Below are positions 44,757-53,947 of a stretch of DNA of 64,000 nt, one piece after another; the stretch's first letter is position 1; every line of letters starts with the position of its first letter. The DNA is from Fragilaria crotonensis (taxonomy: Eukaryota > Bacillariophyta > Fragilariophyceae > Fragilariales > Fragilariaceae). Both the position numbers and the translations under genes were made by a program. The stretch spans positions 55,557-119,556 of the forward strand of contig JAKSYS010000107.1 in NCBI GenBank assembly GCA_022925895.1. The letters run 5' to 3'. The notes below the pieces were generated by a model, which ran no database searches, was not told where the DNA came from, and saw nothing but the letters and a program-made list of their open reading frames with translations.

Positions 44757-45790
44757 GAGTTCAATGGACAACAATGGTGGGTGACGGCTACAGAACGGAG
44801 GAGTGTTGTCTTCGGTTTGCAAGGAAAATGTTTGTCGAGTGTTAATCGCAACCGTTGCGATTAATACTCCCGGTATCCCGTATACCCGTCTATACCCCGT
44901 GCTCGAGTACTTGCACCCCTCGCCCATCGTCTAGTAGCATACCTACGCACGGAGTACAAGGTAGTACAAGTACTACTGTAGTGAAATCATCGCAGGCCAA
45001 TTGACAATTTGGGCCTGAATTGAGGATTTAAAAACGAGAATCGAAATTCTGAAGAATCGGCTTGTTTAACTTTTGAATATATATGAAACAGTTTTAGGTT
45101 TCACCGAGATCTATCGAATTGCCTATTCAACAATTGAAATAAATGTCGAAGGGATCAACAGGATTATTGAAAAAACACTGGGCCAACCAGTCATCTATGG
45201 CGTTATACGTTATATGTATGAAACGCAGATACGCGGATCGTACGTATTGAGTACTAGTACTACGTATGATATTCGTATGATATGTAATATGACGTACTAC
45301 AGTACATGTAGGTCTACTTGGAGTAGCCATGTATGACATATCATATATGTTCGACATAATGCGACTGCTCGGAGTCTACGAATGTCTCAACTGTAGCAAC
45401 ACATGAATCAGTTTGCGCCGTGAATGAAGAGCTTGTGCTTTTGCAATTGGACCTGAATACTGGTATGCATAAAAGGTACATGTAGCACATACCATCATCA
45501 TCATGATAAACTACCGGTACACGTACTTCATATGAACATGCACTATGATACAGAATATAGGCCCTATTCATAATCGAATAACGGAGTAATCGACCATCCT
45601 TACCAAGGTACAAGTACCAGTAATCTACAAAAAACTACGCACATCAAAGTTGCGATGTCTGACATGCAAAATACAGCATATGCTTGACTCGTGACGAGAT
45701 TCCTGAATCGCACATCACCACACTGCACCACGACCTGTACTCGGAGTACAGACTTATCAGACCACTGATTGAACAAAGAAAGCAAAGAAC
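44757..45790. promoter_or_regulatory. Divergent promoter region of the dehydrogenase and CDPK 2
   Basis: No gene is supported in over 1 kb. The two flanking genes point away from each other, so both promoters lie here. A CTACCGGTAC word is at 45511-45520, and a perfect TACTCGGAGTA palindrome at 45738-45748, only about 42 bp before the CDPK 2 start. Many ACTAGTAC and TACGTA words are present. Confidence 0.45.
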
Positions 45791-47678
45791 ATGACCATGA
45801 GGGGACTGTTACACAAACCGCCAAAGTCGAAGCGGTCCAGCAGCAGCAATCTCAACACCAACATGTTGAGGCATCGTAACGATGATGTGATGCAAAAATA
45901 TGAGATTGTGAGAAAAATTGGTGAGGGCTCCATGGGCTCGATTAGCAAGGCAAAAATACGAGATGACAGAATTGGTGGGTCGGCATACAAATCGAGAAGG
46001 GCTAGACTCTGTGGGTGTTTCGGATTCATTCTAAATTCGAGGAAAAAACTGACTTCCGACCCAACATCTATGCGAGAAGGACGCCGCGACGGTGAAATAT
46101 ACTACGCTTTAAAGACAATCGTCATGTCCAGAATCAGTCCTGCGTTTATTGACGAGCTTCGGAATGAGATCGACATTCTCAAGGGACTTGACCACCCCAA
46201 CATTGTCAAGGTAAGATTCATAAAGGAACGCCATTGGTTAGTTTGTGTGAGATAAACCTAACTCGTTACGTAAACACAGGCTTTCGAAGTGTTTGAAAGC
46301 AAGCAACAGATATTCATTGTCATGGAACTTTGCGCTGGAGGCGATCTCTACCGCCATCTTCCCTACTCAGAAAAGGACGCTGCGAGCATCACTGCCAAAA
46401 TTTGCTCTGCGATCGCGTACATGCATGGAAGGGACGTCGTTCACCGAGATTGTAAGTACTCCCTCCCACCTCCCATCTGCAACTTCAAGTTGTCCTATCA
46501 TGCGTCGTTTTTTTTCGTGGCTTACCAGTATCACCTTCTGCAGTGAAATTCGAAAACATCATGTTCGAGACAGCAGCGCCCGATTCTGAGATTAAGATTA
46601 TCGACTTCGGTCTCTCGAAAAAGTTTCGTCCGGGAGATCATAACAAAACCATGACGGAAGGCGTGGGAACAATCTACACCATGGCTCCGCAAGTCATTCT
46701 GGGAACCTCTTACACTTCCAAAGCGGACCTATGGTCGCTCGGTGTAATAACCTTTATGCTCTTGGCCTCTCAGAAACCTTTCAAAGGTAAGAAAAGACGG
46801 CAGGTCGTCGATCACATCATGCGATGTGACTATTCATTTGAAAGTGAGATTTGGAGAACTCTTTCTGCGGAATCAAAAGATTTCATCCGCCACCTCTTGG
46901 TAATAGACCCCGATGAGCGCATGGACGCCAAGACCGCGTTGAAACATCGGTGGTTGTCAAAAGAGTACAAACTGTCCGATCGAAGGCCTGACGAAGTGCT
47001 AATGAGGAAGGTCGAAGATAGCCTCTTGGCATACAAGTACACGTCGGCTCTCAAGAAGGTGGCATTGAATGTCATCGCACGCAAAAGTACACCACGGGAG
47101 ATCTTTCAGCTTAGGAAGGCCTTCGGTCAATTTGATATCGAAAATGACGGCACGATTTCGTTCGAGGAATTCAAGGAGGCGTTGAAACAAAGCAACTACA
47201 GCGACAAGGAGTTGGCAGAGATTTTCAACAGTATTGAAGTAAACGCAATCGGTCACATTATGTACACAGGTAAAGTCATCGTGCATTGATCACCTATCGA
47301 CTATTCAACTTTGAAATCCAACTTCACTTCCCCTTCGAAACAGAGTTCCTTGCTGCCACCCTCGAAGTTAAAGGTTGTGTGGAAGAAGAGCGCATTGCTG
47401 ACGCGTTCGATAGACTTGACTATGACGAATCTGGTTATATATCACCACAAGACTTACGCGAGTTGCTTGTGGGATACTCCGAGAAGGAGATCCAAGCACT
47501 GATTGCCGAGGCTGACACAGACCGTGATGGACAGATTTCCTTCGAGGAGTTTAAGAAAATTTTCAACAAACGAACCGAAACGCTCGCGGCAAAAGCTATT
47601 TCCTTGGATCAAGAGTTACCTGCAGAGGCACCAGCGCCTGGTAAAACGACGCCCGTCGGTTCTTTGGCGTCGTTTTGA
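45791..47678 (+). CDS. Calcium-dependent protein kinase (CDPK 2), four exons
   Basis: Exons are 45791-46210, 46280-46451, 46544-47269 and 47344-47678, giving 550 residues. Introns of 69, 92 and 74 nt restore HRDLKFEN and YTEFLAATLEVKG. The kinase core has GEGSMGSISKAK, an insertion of about 55 residues with IGGSA, YALKTIVM, HRDLKFEN and DFGLSKK. The usual APE is APQ (TMAPQVILG), an unusual change at the conserved Glu. The EF-hands are FDIENDGTISFEEF, IEVNAIGHIMYTEF (lacks acidic ligands and is probably dead), LDYDESGYISPQDL and ADTDRDGQISFEEF. It has no MG start, so myristoylation is not expected. It is tail to tail with CDPK 3. Confidence 0.92.
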
Positions 47679-47998
47679 CCTCGAATAGTTTCGGGTGAAC
47701 AAGACATCATGACATTCAGTAAGGCTGTATACGGATAGCCCCATTGAAACTTGGATGCTTTTCAATCTCACGTACTTTGTTAGAAGCATCGACGACTGCT
47801 ACATACATTTAATTATGAACATTTAGATACCAAACCCTCGACAGCTTCACAATTGATCGCTCGAGAGGGTTGCGCCAAGATGAAAGCATGATCTCCCGCT
47901 CGCATGCTTCTCTTGGCATAACACACTTATAACTTCCGTTGTGCAGTAAAACATAGGGGTCAAAGTTTATTTGGAAACGTGGTCACAAAGTTAGCATC
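47679..47998. terminator. Shared 3' region of the convergent CDPKs
   Basis: About 320 bases separate the two CDPK stop codons and must hold both polyadenylation regions. No gene or clear signal is seen beyond A/T-rich stretches. Confidence 0.3.
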
Positions 47999-49902
47999 TC
48001 AGTCATATAGACGGCTGATATTTCGGCGGGATTCACTGGAAAACGCGCTCTGGAACTCCTCAAAGGAAATAAGTCCGTCACGTCGACCATCACTGTCAGG
48101 GCGGTCCACATCAGCGATCAACTTGTCGATTTCCTCGTCTGTGACCGTCGAGGGCAGAATAGTCCTCAGGTCTTCCTGTGGGCATGAGAATAACGCATTC
48201 GTAAGGTTGAAGCTCAGCAGGACCGAAGTTCTCAGATTTTGCACTCACCCTGGAGATGTAACCTGAACCATCTTCGTCTAGTTCGTGGAAAGCGTCAGCT
48301 AACCTTCGATTATCAATGTTACCTTTTGCCTCCAACGCCGCAGCCAAGAATTCTGAGAGGACGCAATTGAGTACTCAGCGACGGCAACTGACTCTGAGAC
48401 ACACGACTTACCAGTGTAGAGTATATTTCCAGTGTGGTTTACATCCTGCGACCATAAAAGGGTGAGCCAGCGAATTCTGTTGGTCATCGTCAACATACGC
48501 ACTCACAATGCTACGGAAAGTGTGCTCGAGGTCCTGCTCCGTGTATTCTAGTCGAGAGAGTGCCTCCTTGAACTCATCGAAGGAGACAGTCCCGTCGTTG
48601 CTTGTATCGAATTCCGCAAATACCCCTCTTAGGTCAAGAATTTCCTCGGTCGACATCTTTCTGGCAATCACCAAAAGAGCAATCTTCTTAAAGTCGGTGC
48701 TCTCTGCGTACCGCACAAGATTTCTTTTGACCTTATGAGAGATTTCTGGAGGTGGCCTGAGAATGGATAAACGCATCGACATACTGATAAATGGATGTTG
48801 AGCCGCAGCTCTGGCTGTCATTCGCTGTGCAGGATCCATCTTCAAAAGGCTTGCAACGAAGGCCTTGGCGTCATCAGAGATGCTCTTCCACGCGTTGCTT
48901 TCAAACGTAACCTTACCCTCGCGGATTTTTTTATAATGCCCTTTCTAAAGTAAATGTGAGACTTTGGATGCTACAACGAGCAATAAGGAAATGATTGGAA
49001 CGTACGGGTCTCGGCCCAGAACGGCTTTTCTCCTGCAAGCAACATGTATGTGATGACGCCAATCGACCACATATCCGCTTGTGAGCCTGAATACTCTGCA
49101 AGTGTAACCTCGGGCGCCATGGTATAAATCTACAGAGAGCCAACAGTTAGAGAAATGGTTAAGATGCTGCACAAAGAAAATGTTATCACGCACGCACCGT
49201 TCCGACTCGCTCAAACAAGCGATCATGCGTGTATAGGTATTTCTTGGCCAGGCCAAAGTCGATTACCTTTGCGGTGAAGTCGTCCTTGTCAGAATCGGCA
49301 AACATGATGTTTTCATATTTCAAGTCTCGATGGACAATGTTTCGATCATGGAGGTATATGGCGGCCGACAAGACTTGGCGTACCAAGTTACTTGCCTGTC
49401 GCTCTGAATACGGGTGTCTAGTGAACAAATCTCCGCCAGTGCAGAGCTCCATGACGACGGCCGTTTTCCCCTTCAACCTATACGTTTCGTACACCTTAAC
49501 AATGTTCGGGTGGTCCTGTCTCATAAGTAACAGGAAGGGACGTGTTGAGAAATCATAATTTGTTGCGAGGTAATAAAATGAGGAACACGTACCAAGCGTT
49601 TGAGTAAGTCGATTTCGTTGTCCATCTCAGCCACAACTGCTGGGTTAACGACTAATGTATTGATCTCTTTCACGGCATAAAATTGATCCGGGGCATTTGA
49701 CAGTCCCGACGACTTGTACTGTTTCTGCAACTTTTCGCCTAATCTTGGAAATTGTAGAAATACTGCCTTCACCAATCACCTCAACGACTTCGTAGGTGTC
49801 ATGAAACTCAGTTAAACGCTCCCTGAAAAGCTTGCAATTAAGATCATCCGTGGTAAAGACCTCCTCGGCCGCCTTTCCTTGTTTGCAACACGTTGCGCCC
49901 AT
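47999..49902 (-). CDS. Calcium-dependent protein kinase (CDPK 3), eight exons, one frameshift
   Basis: Exons in coding order are 49902-49593, 49515-49198, 49129-49006, 48940-48507, 48445-48412, 48352-48249 and 48175-47999, with six GT-AG introns of 59-77 nt. They give about 499 residues if one surplus base in exon 1 is discounted. That exon changes frame between SKIRRK and FYAVKEI, near an A-run at about 49731. MGATCC at the start suits myristoylation and palmitoylation. The Gly loop GEGSISTIS lacks its third Gly. [15 protein letters not shown] and TMAPEV are intact. The EF-hands are [42 protein letters not shown] and a fourth one stretched by an insertion ([20 protein letters not shown]). 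It may be functional if the frameshift is an assembly error. Confidence 0.82.
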
Positions 49903-50891
49903 GTTTTGTTTTACAGGAATTATTTATGACGGGGAGGTGATTGTTGGAGGCAAGAAAATGGGCAAACAACAACAACGATTTCCAAATTCACCAACCGAGC
50001 ACACATCCATGAATCTTGGGGTTCGTATTCTACGCCACTCCTAAATGTATCAGTCGTGAGTCGTATACATTGTTCTACAGGACTCCTAGTACTTCTACTG
50101 GTATACTCATATATGCATATTGTGCAAGACTACTTTACCGGTAGTTAGCAACAGTCGTAGTTATTACACGTATGTAGTACAAGTACCTGGTACTGTACCT
50201 TGTACCTTGTCATGCGGTGTCAAGCTGTGACACAATTGACACCACGTACGATGTACAAAGGGAAGGGGGGGGTCAATGCCAAGTCGATAACTACACATTT
50301 ACATGCGATTTTTGCCGAAACCTATTCATTTCTTGTAAGTGTGAATGTACTGTACTACTTTGAAAATTCAAACCACTCATCGTCCGGTTACATGCCCATA
50401 CTTTTGGTACAACGCAGTGCAAAGGTAGCAGGTCTCAGTGACCTTGCATAACTCACATTGGTGTTCCTGTGAACGTCAATGATGTTCGGTGCGACGAGGC
50501 GCTCGCTCCTGGAGAAGCGAGCTGGCGTCAAAGTCTAGATCGTGCGATAGAGTCCATACCTAAAAGCTCAATGAACGGGACAGCAGCTAGGAACTCCTAT
50601 CAATTACGACAAGTCACTCACTTACATCACAAGATTTGACAACGAGACTTTGTGTTCGGAACTACCTAATACACGCGTGATGGAGTGTTGCTCTACTAAG
50701 TAGACGTCTTCACGAATCGGGACCGCCACTACCATGTCAGATACGTCAAGACTTCGTGTCCAACAAAGGTCCCCGAGGCTTCATTATCAGTCACATCTGC
50801 CGATAAGTGATTTTATTTGTTACATGAATTATGTGGGCGAGCTAAACATGCATCATCATCTGATACAATCATCAACCCTGCGATTTCAAAT
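49903..50891. other. Gene-free region upstream of CDPK 3
   Basis: No gene is supported. It carries a TACCGGTA palindrome (50136-50143) and a string of GTAC words near 50180-50210, matching the pattern of other intergenic stretches here. Confidence 0.4.
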
Positions 50892-51737
50892 CTATGTAAA
50901 TGGAGGGAGCGTAGGTTCCGCTTCATTACCATGCGCACTTTGTGATGGAGGCGCTTGCACATAGAATTGCTGCACACCTCCAGCTGGCACCATAGCTTCC
51001 ACAATACGCTGGTCTGGCAGCAGAACGCGGATGATATCGCCTGGCAGCGAGCCTTCTGGAACCGTGACAAGAACCAACGTATTCTGTTGGTCTGATGCAG
51101 TTTGGTCTGTTCCCTCACATACCAGCTCTAAATCTTGTTCAGTATGGTGCGGTACAGATGGATCTGTGGAAGGAACAATAACCAAGCCCGACTCTGATGT
51201 AAGAATGTCTGTGGTATCCGTCACAGCCACGGGCGGTGCAAATGTTACGAAAAAGACGCGACCCGCTCCATGACCTTCCGGGATGCGAGCCGTCACTGCG
51301 TTTCCGCTGCCGTCCGGTGCCATGACCAGCAGCGTGTCGCCTGGTTGGGTATTCTCGGGCACCGTAACTAGAGAGACGCAAAACGACAAATTGAGAGTCA
51401 GCATACGATTGTAGCTCACGGAGTTCTACCGCCATTCCCTCGTACATTTACTGTCGAGCAGCTAAAGCTTACCTGCAATAATGTCCTTTCGCTCGAGTTC
51501 TGACCTATCCACAGCCTGCAATGCGTTTCCTCCAGTCTTGATCAGGACCGTACTCGAGTCCGGAGACGATTGACCTCCTGAGATCGCTGTTCTAGAAAAG
51601 CCTGGATAATCATCTCTCTGAGTATCCTTTTTCACCTCCTGTGGCAGCAATGGCTTCGTATAATCCTCATCCAGGCATGATGGGTTGTATTTGTCGGCAG
51701 GCGTCGAATCAAAGCAGAAGTAGGATGACATCGACAT
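50892..51737 (-). CDS. Hypothetical protein with two VP-PGD repeats, two exons
   Basis: Exons 51737-51473 and 51367-50892, joined by a 105-nt GT-AG intron, encode 246 residues. The N-terminal 85 residues are polar and look disordered. Two copies of a beta-rich motif follow: VTVPENTQPGDTLLVMAPDG with ARIPEGHGAGRVFFVTF, and VTVPEGSLPGDIIRVLLPD with AMVPAGGVQQFYVQAP. The pattern is VP-G--PGD---V--PDG---A--P-G----F-V. Similar repeats occur in many diatom and other protist proteins of unknown role. Between the copies is an acidic Thr/Ser linker. No enzyme motif or membrane segment is present. Confidence 0.75.
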
Positions 51738-52184
51738 GATCGTATCAAATGTTAGTTGAATAAACCAGGCGCAAGGCCTCTATGTAATTCGATGTCGGGC
51801 ATGGTCGTCTTCTTGTAGAATCAGCGCCAGGTTCTACTTGAATCCAACGAATCGTGGAAATACGATGTACATGTACATGTACCACGTGGGAGGGAGAAGA
51901 CAACTGTTTCGACTTGCGACAAGATGTACAGTCCTACAGTAAACACAGTACTACAGTACTTCTGTACTGCCAATAGTACCGTACCAGTAGAAGGGATTTT
52001 GTGTCGGAAGTTGCGTTGCTTTCTCCTGTTATCATTACAGCATTACAGTCTCTCGTCGTCAAACAACAGCTATCGCCATTGTAATTGTCGTTGTCATCGT
52101 CATCGTCATTGTGGTAAATACAGCAGGTGAACAGTTGGATTGAATCTTGACTACCGATAGTCTAGTTCTAGAACTACGACATCT
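51738..52184. other. Divergent intergenic region
   Basis: No gene is supported. It contains an ATGTACATGTACATGTAC run (51865-51882), TACAGTAC words, and a short GTCATC/GTCATT microsatellite near 52090-52112. Both flanking genes are read away from this region, so it should hold both promoters. Confidence 0.4.
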
Positions 52185-52988
52185 ATGGCATTGCAACGTC
52201 CGCTTGTTATATTAGCTGGGTGGTTGGGATGTCAACCTCGTCACTTGGGACAATATGAACGCATGTACAAGACTCTGGGACTCGACGTTGTCACTTGCAT
52301 TGCAACACCTCGCATGGTAGTGTCAGCCAGTCGATCATCGCCCCCTTTTTTATCCGAAGATGCATCCCCACCAAATTCCATTCAGGCACTATCTTGGAAA
52401 CTCTTTCGAGACGTGAAAGGAAGAGATATCTGGTTCGTTCACGCTTTCTCAAATGGTGGTTGCTTTGTGTGGGAACAGCTGCGAAGAATATTATCGGAAC
52501 AACAGCAACACGACAACAACAAAGGCGATACTAAGAATAAGCGGGCAGTTTCGGAACCAGCGGGTTTGATATTTGATTCCTCGCCGGCTAGTTATCAAGG
52601 AACAGATAACCTGAACCAGGCCCTCGCCTACTGTTCATGGAAGGACCAAGCTGTGGTTAGGATCGAATCAATCTGGGGTGGCGCTTCCATGAAACGAACG
52701 TCGCAAGAACGAGCTCGCACGTATTGGGACGGTCTGGTTCACGATAAATTCGACACTCGACAACTCTATCTATGCAGTCATGACGATGAACTCACTAGCT
52801 TCGAGGATGTGAAAAAATTGGTGCTCTATAGGCAAGGCATATTCGGCCAAGATCGAGTGTTACTGAAGGAATGGCAATCTTCTCCCCATTGTGGACATAT
52901 CCTAAAACACCCTGACGAGTATCGAGAGGCAGTTGCGTCCTTTGTAGCTTCTTGTTCGAGAGATTACAAAGTACCCTCAAGACTTTGA
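52185..52988 (+). CDS. TMEM53/DUF829-family alpha/beta hydrolase-like protein
   Basis: 267 residues, no intron. Family signatures are VILAGWLGCQPRHLGQYERM at the start and the nucleophile elbow WFVHAFSNGGCF (Ser near residue 91). GLIFDSSPA and the late LYLCSHDDELTSFEDV follow, with SSPHCGHILKHPDEY supplying the likely catalytic His. The Ser-Asp-His arrangement is thus visible. Animal TMEM53 proteins sit at the nuclear envelope, but substrates for the family are poorly known. No clear membrane segment is visible here. A Gln/Asn-rich loop at residues 107-122 interrupts the domain. Confidence 0.82.
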   Translation: MALQRPLVILAGWLGCQPRHLGQYERMYKTLGLDVVTCIATPRMVVSASRSSPPFLSEDASPPNSIQALSWKLFRDVKGRDIWFVHAFSNGGCFVWEQLRRILSEQQQHDNNKGDTKNKRAVSEPAGLIFDSSPASYQGTDNLNQALAYCSWKDQAVVRIESIWGGASMKRTSQERARTYWDGLVHDKFDTRQLYLCSHDDELTSFEDVKKLVLYRQGIFGQDRVLLKEWQSSPHCGHILKHPDEYREAVASFVASCSRDYKVPSRL

Positions 52989-53077
52989 ACCGATGAATGG
53001 TTCTTTTACGGAGCCAGAGGAACCGATCATGTCTCAGCATTAGGATCATGCAGTGGTCGGTAGGTCGTACGTTCAAG

Positions 53078-53425
53078 TCATCTAGAGCCATCGACTTCTC
53101 CCTGCAACGACTCCAATACTCGTCCAAGCACTGATTCAAGATTCTTTGAACTTTGAACAACGGGCGATTGGTTCAGTGACGAGCCTTGTGGGAACAGAAC
53201 TTCTTGTAACGTCAGTGAAACACCGCGTTGTTGTTTTTGGCGTTCTTGGTGGAGGTAGGATAGAGCGAAGGCGCGAACAGCAATGTTGGTGCAGCCATGC
53301 GACTTGCATTCTTCTTGAAAATGCAACCAGTCAGCCTTGCCGCCTACAGCAGGGGTTGTTGAAATCTGGCTATAGTTATCGATTGCCATGTTAGCTGGAG
53401 ATTGGTGGCAATGCGATGGTTGCAT
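53078..53425 (-). CDS. Possible small hypothetical protein
   Basis: An open frame of 115 residues contains a plausible helical stretch (WLHFQEECKSHGCTNIAVRA, FALSYLHQERQKQQRG) and a second near the end (NLESVLGRVLESLQ). MAIDNYSQIS at residue 13 is another possible start. No known family is recognised. It is convergent with the TMEM53-like gene. The frame may be one exon of a longer gene, since pyrimidine-rich AG sites lie just upstream. Kept at low confidence. Confidence 0.35.
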   Translation of the reverse strand: MQPSHCHQSPANMAIDNYSQISTTPAVGGKADWLHFQEECKSHGCTNIAVRAFALSYLHQERQKQQRGVSLTLQEVLFPQGSSLNQSPVVQSSKNLESVLGRVLESLQGEVDGSR

Positions 53426-53769
53426 TTTGAAACTTGTGAGTAACTTTCCCTAGGAACCTCTTGCCAATGGTTTGTGTCGTGTGTTCCTACGTGATTAGTA
53501 GGGACAGCCTGTGCATGGTTGCTAGCATTTTTGGTCGTGGACACATTGCCTGGGCATTGGGCATCGATGAAACATGGTCTGAGTTTCTGTGACAGCCGTT
53601 TCGCCGGTGCACGAAAGTCGCGCACGGGAATGAACAATCAGAATCCGCGACAACGTCTGGCTGTCGTATGAAGGAACAAGACTATCGCCCTTGATGAGAA
53701 CTCCAAAACCCTACGTGTGACGCTGAAAGCGTGTCACTGAATCTAACCGACCCTCCATATCATAATAGC

Positions 53770-53878
53770 TGTCATGCACAAGTAGAAGTGACTAAGATAT
53801 AGATAACACATTCTATCTAGTGTATGTGGGGACGACGTGGCATGTACGGATGGCAGGACAGACGATCCTATCCTGACC
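53770..53878 (-). repeat. 3' LTR of copia element 2
   Basis: 109 bp. Compared with the 5' LTR it differs at its inner end (CC for CA at 53878 on the + strand). The outer flank is ATAGC. Confidence 0.88.
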
Positions 53879-53947
53879 TCCTCTTCGACTGGAACTAGCC
53901 AGTGTCATGCCCGGTACCCCACCTCCTCTCAAGCCCAGACTCCAGCT

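Noticed and set aside
44757-44927. N-terminal extension of the dehydrogenase from an ATG at 44927
   Set aside because: The extension has no targeting or domain features, and family homology starts at the methionine at 44756.
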